In this document: positions 7,318 through 16,284 of the stretch, piece by piece
How the letters are laid out: each line of letters starts with the position of its first letter
Position numbering within the stretch: the first letter of the stretch is position 1
Origin: Saccharothrix carnea
Lineage (GTDB): Bacteria > Actinomycetota > Actinomycetes > Mycobacteriales > Pseudonocardiaceae
Length of the DNA stretch: 64,000 nt
Direction: 5' to 3'
NCBI RefSeq assembly: GCF_003014735.1
Contig: NZ_PYAX01000019.1
Location: 1 to 64,000, forward strand
The notes under the pieces: generated by a model
Told to the model about the DNA's origin: nothing
Seen by the model: only the letters and a program-made list of their open reading frames with translations
Database searches by the model: none
Program-made: the position numbers and the translations under genes

Positions 7318-8838
7318 TCAGAGGCGGGTCGGGAGGTTGAGATCGGCACCGATCTGGAATGCCGTCACCGAGTCGGGGTTGACCGTCAGCCAGCCCGGCC
7401 CGAGGTCGCCGTGCTTGACCATCAGCGCACCATTCCGCACGACCGCGATGCGCACACCGTCGAGTTGGAATGCAGTGACCGCTTGTTCCTGGGAAACCCA
7501 CGGCGCGGTCAGGTCACCTTCCTTGGCGAACAGTTCACCGGAACGCTCCAGCACGGCGATCCGGTCGGTGTCGAGCTGGAAGTCGGCCACCGAATCGGCG
7601 GCCACGGTCTCCCAACCGGGGCCGAGGTCGCCCTCCTTCACCAGCAGCGCCTCGCCCACCAGGGCGGCGATGCGGTCGCCGGACAGCTGGAACCGGCTCA
7701 CGCCGTGCTCCTGCGACACCCACGGCGCGGTCAGCTCCTCGTCCTTCACCAGCAGCTCGCCGTTCTTCAGCACGCCGATCCGCGCGCCGAAGAGCTGGAA
7801 ATCCGCCACGCCGGTCTCGGCGGTGATCCACCCCGGTCCGAGATCACCTTCTTTCACCAGGAGCGTGCCGTCCTGCTTGAGCACGCCGACGCGGTCGCCG
7901 TGAAGCTGGAACTTCCGCACGTCCGCCTCCTGGAACACCGGATCGGCGTCCAGACCACCTTCCTCGACCCACAGCCCGCCGTGGTCGAGGTAGCCGATCC
8001 GCTCGCCCCACAGCTGGAAGTCCGTCACCGAGTCCGGGTTCACCACCTCCCAGCCGGGCCCGAGGTCGCCTTCCTTCACCAGCAACGCACCCTGGTCGTC
8101 GAGCACGGCGATCCGCTTGCCCGACATCCGGAACTGCCGGACACCGCCTTCCTGCAACACCGGGTCGGAACCCAACTCGCCCTCGGCCACCCACAGCTCG
8201 CCGTGGTCCACGTACCCGACCCGATCGGCACCCGGCGCCGGACCGCTCCCCGTGCCGCCGGGGAACAGCCGCAGCGCACCGAAGTAGTCGCGGTGGCGGG
8301 AGTGGTCGGACACCTTCACCAACTGGCCCGACTGCGGCGCCTCCACGATCCACCCGTCACCGAGGTACATCGCGACGTGGTGGATCTTGCCCGCCGTGGC
8401 GCCGTAGAACAGCAGGTCGCCCGGAACCAGCGGGGCCAGGCCCTCGTCCCGGGAGAACCGGTCGACCGCCCGCGAACTCTGCCACTGGATGCGGGTGGTC
8501 CCGTCGATGATGTCCTCGCCCACGGCCAACGCGTAGGCGTACCGGACGAAACCGGAGCAGTCCAGGCCCCGCACGTGGCAGTCGTTGGGTGCACCGTGCG
8601 CCGGATCGCAGATGCCGTAGGTGATCCCCGGCTCCTTTTCGTGCCCACCGCCCCACGAGTACGGCGTGCCGACCAACCCGCAGGCCTCCGCGACCGCGCG
8701 CTCCGCTTCGACCGCCGCACCACCGCCGAGCAGCCCGCAGTCCGGCGCCGCGCGAGCGACCTGGCCGGCGTGCGCCGCCGGCACCACCCCGATCGCGATG
8801 ACGGCAGCGAGGAGCAGCCTCACCAACGTGGTTGTCAT
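7318..8838 (-). CDS. Secreted NlpC/P60 (C40) peptidase with eight C-terminal propeller-like repeats
   Basis: 506 residues: a Sec signal peptide (MTTTLVRLLLAAVIAIG...), a C40 domain (about 40-195), then eight repeats to the C-terminus. Catalytic Cys lies in LDCSGFVRYAY and His in KIHHVAMYLGDGW, so it should cleave peptidoglycan stem peptides outside the membrane. Each repeat is about 37 residues, starts RI(G/A)VL, carries LLVKEGDL with GPGW or ADPV, and ends FQL-x-G-D; GPGW and ADPV/APW types roughly alternate. The same repeats occur in the neighbouring GH19-like protein, where they lie before the enzyme domain. They probably form a beta-propeller or lectin-like module for wall or glycan binding (inference). 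GGAGG 7-8 nt before ATG 8838 fixes the start. Confidence 0.85.
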   Translation of the reverse strand: MTTTLVRLLLAAVIAIGVVPAAHAGQVARAAPDCGLLGGGAAVEAERAVAEACGLVGTPYSWGGGHEKEPGITYGICDPAHGAPNDCHVRGLDCSGFVRYAYALAVGEDIIDGTTRIQWQSSRAVDRFSRDEGLAPLVPGDLLFYGATAGKIHHVAMYLGDGWIVEAPQSGQLVKVSDHSRHRDYFGALRLFPGGTGSGPAPGADRVGYVDHGELWVAEGELGSDPVLQEGGVRQFRMSGKRIAVLDDQGALLVKEGDLGPGWEVVNPDSVTDFQLWGERIGYLDHGGLWVEEGGLDADPVFQEADVRKFQLHGDRVGVLKQDGTLLVKEGDLGPGWITAETGVADFQLFGARIGVLKNGELLVKDEELTAPWVSQEHGVSRFQLSGDRIAALVGEALLVKEGDLGPGWETVAADSVADFQLDTDRIAVLERSGELFAKEGDLTAPWVSQEQAVTAFQLDGVRIAVVRNGALMVKHGDLGPGWLTVNPDSVTAFQIGADLNLPTRL

Positions 8839-8983
8839 GTGGTCCTCCGTAAGGTTCCGAGCGGCCCGAGAAGGGCCTGCTGTATCCGGACTGCGCACTC
8901 ACCGGCCCGGATGTCAGGCCGGTGGCGAGTGCCTCGTCGCCGCGGGTTCGGGACGCGAGGACGCGGCATCGCGGCTCCCCGGG

Positions 8984-10525
8984 TCAGCGCCGGTTGCAGT
9001 TGATGTGGCCCGGTGGGAGTGCGCCGCCGTTGAAGTGGCGCAAGGCTTCTTTGAAGTCGGCGCAGCGGCGCGGGTCCTCTTGTGCCGGGTTCGCGTAGCC
9101 GATGTTCTTGCTGACGCCGCCCATGTCGAGGGCGTCGGCGTAGTCGTTGGTGTTCGGTCGGGCGACGGTCCAGTAGTAGCGGGCGACGGGTGCGCTCCAC
9201 TCGAGCGTGGCCACGTCGTCCGGTGTGGCCACGAAGTCGTGGCCCAGGTGCTCCCCCGCGCCGCGGTAGTTGGCGACGCCGGTGAGCTGGATGTAGCCGC
9301 GACCGCGGTAGTTGCTCGGATTGCCCGCCTCTTGGGCGTTGTAGCGGAATCCGCTCTCCCGGCGCAGGGTCGCAACGAACGCGGCGATGCGCGCGGGGTT
9401 GTCGATCCGGCCCTCGCGCATCTCCTCGTTCAGCTTGGGCAGGCCCTCCTCGATCAGGCGCTCGTCGCCGACGTAGCCGAAGATCGCCTTCAGGTCCGCC
9501 AACGACACCAGGCCGGAGGCGCGCGGCGGCAGCACGAGCCGGAAGCCGGTGACGCCCGCCGGTGCGGCGGTGTGCCAGCCCGGCCCGAGGTCGCCCGCCT
9601 TGACCAGCAGGGCACCGTCCTTGACGGCCGCGACCCGGTCACCGGCGAGCAGGAACGCGGACACGCCGTCCTCCTGGTGCACGAGCTCGGCGTCCAGCGG
9701 CCCCTCCTTCGCCCACAGCGAACCACTCTCGGTGAACGCGATGCGGTCGTAGTCGAGTTGGAAGTCGGTCACCGAGGCGGTGTTCACGGTGAACCAACCG
9801 GGCTCCAGGTCGCCGCCCTTCACCAGCAGCGAGCCATCGGCTTTCAGCACCCCGATCCGGTCACCGGAGAGCTGGAACTTCCGCACGTCCCGCTCCTGGA
9901 ACACCGGGTCCGCGCTCAGGTCACCCTCCTTGACCCACAGCTCGGCACCTTCCGCGAAGGCGATGCGGTCACCCGACAGTTGGAAATCCGTCACCGAATC
10001 GGGGTTGATCACCTCCCACCCCGGCCCGAGGTCGCCCTCCTTCACCAGCAGCGAGCCGTCGTTCTTCAGCACGCCGATCCGGTCGCCGTGCAGCTGGAAC
10101 GCCCGCACGTCCCGCTCCTGGAGCACGGGCTCGGCGTCCAGCGCACCCTCCACCACCCACAGCTCACCGTGGTCGAGGTAGCCGATCCGGTCGTCCTCCA
10201 ACTGGAAGTCGGTGACCGAATCGGGGTTGACGGTGTGCCAACCCGGTTCCAGATCACCCTCCTTGACCAGCAAGGCACCGGCCTTGACCACGCCGATCCG
10301 GTCACCGAAGAGGTCGTAGTCGGACACCCCCTCCTCCTGGAGCACCCACGGTGCCGCTATGTCCCCCTCGTTGGCGTACAGCCGGTCCCCCTGCAGCACG
10401 GCGATCCGACCACCGGTCGGCCGGTCCCGCTCCGCCGCGGTGGCCGCCGGCACGACGGGCCCCACCAGCGCCAGTGCCGCCAAGAGCAGCGACATCCCCG
10501 TTCGACTGCGCGAAGTGCTCGACAT
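8984..10525 (-). CDS. Secreted GH19 (chitinase/endolysin)-like enzyme with eight N-terminal propeller-like repeats
   Basis: 513 residues: signal peptide (about 1-31), eight repeats of 36-38 residues (about 38-335), then a GH19-like lysozyme-fold domain to the end. In the latter, FVATLRRESGFRYNAQE holds the expected catalytic Glu, and NYRGRGYIQLTG with the following N-Y is a GH19 signature. It should cut chitin or peptidoglycan glycan strands. The repeats match those of the downstream NlpC/P60 protein in length, number and key residues (RIGVL, LLVKEGDL, VNPDSVTDFQL). ATG 10525 has a strong GGGGGAGG. The NlpC/P60 gene starts 145 bp downstream on the same strand with its own ribosome binding site, so the two may form an operon. 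Confidence 0.85.
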   Translation of the reverse strand: MSSTSRSRTGMSLLLAALALVGPVVPAATAAERDRPTGGRIAVLQGDRLYANEGDIAAPWVLQEEGVSDYDLFGDRIGVVKAGALLVKEGDLEPGWHTVNPDSVTDFQLEDDRIGYLDHGELWVVEGALDAEPVLQERDVRAFQLHGDRIGVLKNDGSLLVKEGDLGPGWEVINPDSVTDFQLSGDRIAFAEGAELWVKEGDLSADPVFQERDVRKFQLSGDRIGVLKADGSLLVKGGDLEPGWFTVNTASVTDFQLDYDRIAFTESGSLWAKEGPLDAELVHQEDGVSAFLLAGDRVAAVKDGALLVKAGDLGPGWHTAAPAGVTGFRLVLPPRASGLVSLADLKAIFGYVGDERLIEEGLPKLNEEMREGRIDNPARIAAFVATLRRESGFRYNAQEAGNPSNYRGRGYIQLTGVANYRGAGEHLGHDFVATPDDVATLEWSAPVARYYWTVARPNTNDYADALDMGGVSKNIGYANPAQEDPRRCADFKEALRHFNGGALPPGHINCNRR

Positions 10526-10574
10526 GGTTCCTCCCCCGGTTCTGCGATGTGGGGTGAACCGTGGCAGGGGGTGA

Positions 10575-10611
10575 TGACGGCTCGTTGACGTTCAGTGACG
10601 GCTCGTTGACG
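10575..10611. promoter_or_regulatory. Fourfold TGACG direct repeat, candidate SARP binding site
   Basis: TGACG occurs at 10575, 10586, 10596 and 10607 (steps 11, 10, 11), forming two copies of a 16-bp unit TGACGGCTCGTTGACG. One-turn spacing on one helix face is the hallmark of SARP/OmpR-type operators. The site is in the 160-bp gap between the divergent GH19-like and SARP genes. Confidence 0.5.
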
Positions 10612-10685
10612 CGCGGCGGAAAACCGATTATCGGCACCCGTACTATTCAAATACTCCGAATGGCGTATCAGGTGGGGCGGCGGCG

Positions 10686-13600
10686 ATGTGGGAGTTCGGT
10701 GTGCTGGGGCCGTTGATCGCGCGGCAGGACGGGGTGGCGGTCACCTTGTCGGCGGCCAAGCACCGCGTGGTGCTGACCGCGCTGCTGCTGCAACCGGGTG
10801 CTGTCGTCCCGGTCGACACGCTGGTCACGGCGTTGTGGGGTGACGAACCGCCGGACCGGGCCCGCAGCACGTGCCAGGCGTACGTGATGCGGCTGCGCCA
10901 GGCCCTCGGTGACGGCGCCGTGGTGCGCACCTGTCCCGGCGGGTACCTGGTCGACGTCACGCCCGAGCAGGTCGACGTGGGCCGGTTCGCCGCGCTGACC
11001 AAGGAGGCGGGCGTCGCCACCCGACCGGAGGAACGCGCCGAGTTGCTGCACCGGGCGTTGACGCTCTGGCGGGGACCGGCGCTGGTCGACGTGCCTTCGG
11101 AGTCGTTGCACCGGGACGTGGTGCCCGCCCTGACCGAGCAGCGCCTGCGGGCGCTGGCGCAGCGGGTCGACGCCGACCTCGCGCTCGGCAGGCACGAGGA
11201 CCTGGTCGGCGAGCTGACCGCGCTGACCGCCGAACACCCGTACCAGGAGCGGTTCTGGGCGCAGCTCATGCTGGCACTGCACCGGTGCAACCGGCAGGCC
11301 GACGCGCTGCACGTCTACCAGGAACTCGACCGCACGCTGGTCGAGGAGCTGGGGTTGCGCCCGGGCGAGGAGGTGCGTGCGCTGCAGGAGGCGATCCTGC
11401 GGGAGGACCCGGAGCTGGCCGCCCCGAGGGCACGGGTGGTGCGCGTGCGGCCCGCCGTGCCACCCGACATCGGCGACTTCGTCGGCCGCGAGGAGCTGAT
11501 CCGCGAGGCCGAGGAGCGGTTGCGCGCCACCGGCGGGTCGGCCGCCCCGATCGTGGTGCTGTCCGGTCCGCCGGGTGTCGGCAAGTCGGCGCTGGCGGTC
11601 CACCTGGCGCACCGGTTGAACGCGGAGTTCCCCGACGGTGTCCTGCACGTCAACCTGCACGGTTACTCGAACACGCGGCCGACGTCGGTGACGCAGGCGC
11701 TCGGCTACTTCCTGCGGGTGTTGGGCATGCCCGCCGAGCAGGTGCCGTTGGCGCAGGACGAGCAGGAGTCGCACTACCGGGCGATGCTGAGCGGGCGGCG
11801 GATGCTCGTCGTGCTGGACAACGCGGCCGACGCCGACCAGGTGCGGCCCTTGCTGCCCGCCGACGCCGCGTGCGCGGCACTGGTGACCAGCCGAAGCGAG
11901 CTGCGCGGCCTCACCGCGTTGCAGGGCGCCCGCCGGTTGTCGCTCGACGTGCTCACGGAGGAGGAAGCGCGCGAGTTGCTGGCCGCGATCCTCGGCGCCG
12001 ACGCGGTGGCGGCGGAGCCCGCGGCGAGCGGGCTGCTGGCCGGTCTGTGCGCACGGTTGCCGTTGGCGTTGCGGATCGCCGCGGCCAACCTGTCCGCCCG
12101 TCCCCAGCCCGACATCGCCGACTACGTGGCCGAACTGCGGCAGGACGACCGGTTGGCGGCCCTGGCCGTGGAGGGTGACGACAGCGCCGCCGTGCGCAGC
12201 GCGTTCAGCGCGTCCTACGCGGCCCTGTCGCCGCAGGCACAGGTGTTGTTCCGGCGGTTGGGGCTGCTGCCGGGCACGGACTTCACCGCACCGGCCGCCG
12301 CCGCGTTGCTCGGGGTGCCGTTCGGCACGGCGACGCGCCTGCTCGAAGCCTTGGCCGCGGCGAGCCTGGTGCAGCAGCACGCGCCCCGCCGCTACCAGTT
12401 CCACGACCTGCTGCGGCTGTACGCGCGCACGCAGGCCGCCGAGGAGGATTCCGAGCCCGAGCGCACCGCCGCGCTGCGCCGCTGGCACGAACACTGCCTG
12501 CACACCGCGGACGCGGCGGCCGAACTGCTCAACCCGACGTTGAGCAGGCTGCCGCGTCCCGCGCCGAGCAGCGAACCGGTGGTGCCCTACCTCGGCAACG
12601 GCGCCGAGGCCGCGGCCTGGTTCGCCGCCGAGCACGTGAACCTGGTCGCCGCCATCGAGCACGCCGCGACGGCCGCCCCCGAGTTGTGCTGGCACCTGGC
12701 CGACGCGGTGCGCGGCTACCTGTACTCGCGCCGGCTGGACGCGGACCTGGTCGCCGTCACCGACACGGCGCTGACCGCCGCACGTGCGCACGGCCAGCGG
12801 GACGTGGTGCCGTTCCTGCACAACAGCCGCGGGATGCTGCACTGGAGCCGCGGCGACTACGACTCGGCGATGCGCGACCTGGAGGTCGCGCTGGAGGGTC
12901 ACCGGGCTGCCGGGTCACGAACGGGTGAGGCCGTGGTGCTGAGCAACCTCGGCATCGTGCACCTGGAGCTGGGCGAGGTCGACACGGCGGTGGAGCACAC
13001 TTCGCGTGCTCTGGTGTTGTGCCGGGAGCTGGGAGAACGCCGCACGGAGGCCGCCACGCTGGTGAACCTCGGTTTCATGCACCTGGAACGCGGCGAGTTG
13101 GACCGCGCCGAGGAGCACCTCCAGGTCGCGCTGACGTTGTGCGAGAAGTTGGGCCTGGCGCACACGGGTGCGACGGCGCGCAACAACCTCGGCGGTGTTC
13201 GGCTGCGGCAGGGCAGGTTGAACGAGGCGCTGTCGCACCACAAGGCCGCCTTGGAGACCTACCGACGCCTGCACGCCCGGCACGACGAAGCGGAAGTGCT
13301 GCAGAACCTCGCCGCCACGCACCGGGAGGCCGGGCGTTACGAGGAGGCGGTCGAGTGCGGCACGCAGGCGTTGGAACTGGCGAGGCGGACCGGCAACATG
13401 CGCTACGAGGCGGACGCGTTGAACACGCTCGGTTCGACGGCGTTGCGTTCCGGTGACCGGGCCACCGCCCGGCGCAGGCACCACGAGGCGTTGGTGTTGA
13501 GCGCGCACGCCGGGTACGCGCAGGGGCAGATCACCGCCTGGCTCGGGGCGGGCCGGGAGCTGCGGGCCGCGGGGCGGGCCGCCGAAGGGCTGCTCGAGGT

Positions 13601-13973
13601 GCAGGCGGCGCTGGCGCTCGCACGCGACTCCGGGTTCCGGCTGCGCGAGGCGCAGGCGCTGGTGGAGGCGGCGCGCGTGGAACTGGACCTGCGTCACCAC
13701 GACGCGGCGCGCGACCTGGCCGGGAAGGCGCTGCGGCTGCACCGGGAGATCGGTGACCCGTTCGGCCAGGCGCAGGCGCTGCGCCTGCTCGGCTCGCTGG
13801 CCCGGCGGCCGGAGGAGGCCGAGGAGCTGTGGCAGGCCGCCCTCGCGCTGTTCCGGCGGATCGGCGCGGCGGAGATCACCGAGATGGCCCTGCTGCTGCA
13901 CCGGGTGAAGTCATCATGGCGTCAACCGGAAGTCATCGACCTCTCGGAAGGTGTGCAGCAGACCGCACCCTGA
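10686..13973 (+). CDS. SARP/AfsR-type transcriptional regulator (DNA-binding, BTAD, NB-ARC, TPR)
   Basis: 1095 residues. Domains in order: OmpR-like winged helix (about 1-95, FGVLGPLIARQDG...), BTAD (about 96-245), NB-ARC ATPase (about 265-520) with Walker A GPPGVGKSALA near residue 295 and MLVVLDNAAD as Walker B, then many TPR units (about 680-1080; repeated LSNLGIVHLELGE-like helices). Large SARPs of this AfsR build activate secondary metabolism or development genes, with ATP and TPR-bound ligands tuning activity. It ends 15 nt before the GH89 gene, so it may be co-transcribed with the GlcNAc-glycan genes; the TGACG repeats upstream suggest that it also acts on its own promoter or on the divergent hydrolases. 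AT-rich TACTATTCAAAT at 10641 may hold the -10. Confidence 0.88.
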   Translation: MWEFGVLGPLIARQDGVAVTLSAAKHRVVLTALLLQPGAVVPVDTLVTALWGDEPPDRARSTCQAYVMRLRQALGDGAVVRTCPGGYLVDVTPEQVDVGRFAALTKEAGVATRPEERAELLHRALTLWRGPALVDVPSESLHRDVVPALTEQRLRALAQRVDADLALGRHEDLVGELTALTAEHPYQERFWAQLMLALHRCNRQADALHVYQELDRTLVEELGLRPGEEVRALQEAILREDPELAAPRARVVRVRPAVPPDIGDFVGREELIREAEERLRATGGSAAPIVVLSGPPGVGKSALAVHLAHRLNAEFPDGVLHVNLHGYSNTRPTSVTQALGYFLRVLGMPAEQVPLAQDEQESHYRAMLSGRRMLVVLDNAADADQVRPLLPADAACAALVTSRSELRGLTALQGARRLSLDVLTEEEARELLAAILGADAVAAEPAASGLLAGLCARLPLALRIAAANLSARPQPDIADYVAELRQDDRLAALAVEGDDSAAVRSAFSASYAALSPQAQVLFRRLGLLPGTDFTAPAAAALLGVPFGTATRLLEALAAASLVQQHAPRRYQFHDLLRLYARTQAAEEDSEPERTAALRRWHEHCLHTADAAAELLNPTLSRLPRPAPSSEPVVPYLGNGAEAAAWFAAEHVNLVAAIEHAATAAPELCWHLADAVRGYLYSRRLDADLVAVTDTALTAARAHGQRDVVPFLHNSRGMLHWSRGDYDSAMRDLEVALEGHRAAGSRTGEAVVLSNLGIVHLELGEVDTAVEHTSRALVLCRELGERRTEAATLVNLGFMHLERGELDRAEEHLQVALTLCEKLGLAHTGATARNNLGGVRLRQGRLNEALSHHKAALETYRRLHARHDEAEVLQNLAATHREAGRYEEAVECGTQALELARRTGNMRYEADALNTLGSTALRSGDRATARRRHHEALVLSAHAGYAQGQITAWLGAGRELRAAGRAAEGLLEVQAALALARDSGFRLREAQALVEAARVELDLRHHDAARDLAGKALRLHREIGDPFGQAQALRLLGSLARRPEEAEELWQAALALFRRIGAAEITEMALLLHRVKSSWRQPEVIDLSEGVQQTAP

Positions 13974-13988
13974 CGAGAGGACCGCGCC

Positions 13989-16253
13989 ATGCCAGGCTTT
14001 CCCCGGCGCACGTTCGTGCATGGCTCGTTGGCCGCCGTGGCGCTCACCGGCCTCGGCGCCGCCACGGGTCGTTCGCCTGCCGTCGCGTTCGGGGTGACGG
14101 CGCGCGAACTCGGCCCCGTGCGTGCGGCGATCGGCAGGCTGCTCGGCGAGCGGGCCGCCGCCGGGTTCGTCCTCGAAGGGCTCGAACCGGAGGCCGGCGA
14201 GGCCGACGCGTTCGAAATCGGCGGTCGGCGCGGCGCGGTCCGGGTCGCGGGCAGCAGCCCGGTCGCCCTGCTCTCGGGCGTGCACTGGTGGCTCAAGCAC
14301 GTCGCGGGTGGTCACCTGTCGGGCAACGGCGACCGGGTCGCCCTGCCCGCGGGAGTGCCCGCGCCGGAAGGACCGATCCGGCAGTCCACCGAGCTGACCG
14401 AGCGCTATGCCTACAACTTCACCGTGTTCGGCTACACCACACCGTTCTGGGGGTGGCCGGAGTGGGAGCGGGAACTGGACCTCCTCGCCGCGGCCGGCGT
14501 CAACCGGGCGCTGGCGCTGACCGGTCAGGAAATCGTCTGGTACGAGACGTTTCAAGACTTCGGGCTGTCGGAGACGGAGGTCCGGCAGTGGATCGCGCAG
14601 CCGGCCCACCAACCGTGGCAGTGGTACGGGGAGATCACCGGGTACGACGAGGGCGCGTCCGCCCACAGTGGACCGGTGAGCGCCGGGTTGCTGCACCGGC
14701 GGCGCGACCTGGGCAGGCGGATCGTGGACCGGATGCGCGAGCTGGGGATCACGCCGGTGTTCCCGGCCTTCGTCGGCCACGTGCCCGACCGGGTGTTCGC
14801 CGAGCGGCACCCGGGTGTGCACGTCGTCGCGCAGGCCGATTACGCGGGCCACCCGCGGCCGTTCTGGCTGGACTGCACCGAACCGCTCTACGCGGCTGTG
14901 GCGGACCGGTTCTACCGCGCGCAGGCCGAGCACTTCGGCACCACCACGCACTACTCCAACGACCTGTTCCACGAGGTGGGTGACGAGGAGCTGCCGTCCC
15001 TGCTGGACGGTGCCGATCTGGGCGCGGCGGCGGTCGCCGTGCAGGACGCGTTGGCTCGGGCGGTGCCGGGAGCGCGGTGGCTGGTGCAGGGCTGGCAGGC
15101 CAACCCGCGCCGCGAGCTGCTCGACGCCGTCGACGAGGGCCGGGTCGTGGTGCTCGACCTCGACTCCGACGACTCGCGCAAGTGGCAGGAGACCGACTCC
15201 TACTGGGGTGCGCCGTGGTGCTGGGGCACCATCCAGAACTTCGGCGGCAGGCTGGGCATGTTCGGCACCCTGGCCGAACCGGGTCGCACACTGCCCGAGG
15301 TGCGGGTCGACCCGGCGCGCCGCCGGCTCGTCGGCACCGCGGTCGTGCCGGAGGGCATCCGCCACAACCCGGTCGTGTTCGACCTGCTCAGCGAGACGCC
15401 GTGGCGGCGGGAACCGGTCGACCTGGCGGTCTGGGTGCGTGGCTACGCCCGCCGGCGGTACGGAGGCGACGACCCGCACGCCGCCAGGGCGTGGGCCATC
15501 CTGCTCCGCACCGCCTACTCCTACGCCTCCACCGGCCACACCAGTGGTGAAGGACCGCACGAGACGCCGTTCGCCGCCGAACCGGCGCTCACCGTGGGGT
15601 CGGTGTCGCAGTGGGGTCCGGCGCAGTGGCGCTACGACCCGGCCGAGTTCGCGCCCTGCCTGACCGAACTCCTGGCCGTGGCGCCGGAGTTGCGTGCGAC
15701 CGCGACCTACCGGTACGACCTGGTCGACGTGACCAGGCAGGTGCTGGCCAACCGCGGTCGGCTGGTGCTCGACCGGTTGCGCGCCGCGTACGAGGCGCGT
15801 GATCGCGAGGCGGTCGTGCGGCACGGCGCACGCTTCCTGCGCGCCTTGGACCTCTGCGAGGAGGTGCTGGGCACGCACGAGGACTGGCTGCTGGGCCGGT
15901 GGCTGGCGCAGGCCCGGAGCTGGGCCGACAACGCGGAGGAACGCGCGGCGCTGGAGTGGAACGCGCGCACGATCATCACCACGTGGAGCGTCCACGCCGC
16001 GCCGATCCTGCGTGAGTACGCCAACCGCGACTGGCACGGCCTGCTCGGCGGCTACTACCGGTCGCGGTGGGCGCGGTTCCTCGACGCGCTGCCCGCCACC
16101 ACGGCGTCCGGCGAACCACCGGTGTTCGACGACTGGGCCGAGCACGGGGCCGCCTGGAGCCAGGGCCGTGAGCCGCACGCCACCCGGCCGACCGGTGAGC
16201 CGCACGCCGTCGCGGCCCGGATCGCCGCCGAACTGGCCGCCGACCCGATCTGA
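13989..16253 (+). CDS. Alpha-N-acetylglucosaminidase (GH89, NAGLU-like), exported
   Basis: 754 residues. N-terminus with twin Arg (FPRRTFVHGSLAAVALTG) suggests Tat export. The GH89 layout follows: small N-domain, then the catalytic barrel with YAYNFTVFGYTTPFWGW, GVNRALALTGQEIVWY, NDLFHEVGDE (near residue 325, likely catalytic-acid region) and WCWGTIQNFGGRLGM. GH89 enzymes release terminal alpha-linked GlcNAc, as in mucin cores or heparan-type chains. It is 15 nt after the SARP gene and 31 nt before the ceramidase-like gene, so this is probably one operon. ATG 13989 has AGAGGA upstream. Length matches bacterial GH89 enzymes without extra binding modules. Confidence 0.88.
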   Translation: MPGFPRRTFVHGSLAAVALTGLGAATGRSPAVAFGVTARELGPVRAAIGRLLGERAAAGFVLEGLEPEAGEADAFEIGGRRGAVRVAGSSPVALLSGVHWWLKHVAGGHLSGNGDRVALPAGVPAPEGPIRQSTELTERYAYNFTVFGYTTPFWGWPEWERELDLLAAAGVNRALALTGQEIVWYETFQDFGLSETEVRQWIAQPAHQPWQWYGEITGYDEGASAHSGPVSAGLLHRRRDLGRRIVDRMRELGITPVFPAFVGHVPDRVFAERHPGVHVVAQADYAGHPRPFWLDCTEPLYAAVADRFYRAQAEHFGTTTHYSNDLFHEVGDEELPSLLDGADLGAAAVAVQDALARAVPGARWLVQGWQANPRRELLDAVDEGRVVVLDLDSDDSRKWQETDSYWGAPWCWGTIQNFGGRLGMFGTLAEPGRTLPEVRVDPARRRLVGTAVVPEGIRHNPVVFDLLSETPWRREPVDLAVWVRGYARRRYGGDDPHAARAWAILLRTAYSYASTGHTSGEGPHETPFAAEPALTVGSVSQWGPAQWRYDPAEFAPCLTELLAVAPELRATATYRYDLVDVTRQVLANRGRLVLDRLRAAYEARDREAVVRHGARFLRALDLCEEVLGTHEDWLLGRWLAQARSWADNAEERAALEWNARTIITTWSVHAAPILREYANRDWHGLLGGYYRSRWARFLDALPATTASGEPPVFDDWAEHGAAWSQGREPHATRPTGEPHAVAARIAAELAADPI

Positions 16254-16284
16254 CCCGCACCAGCACACCACCCGAGGACCAGCC

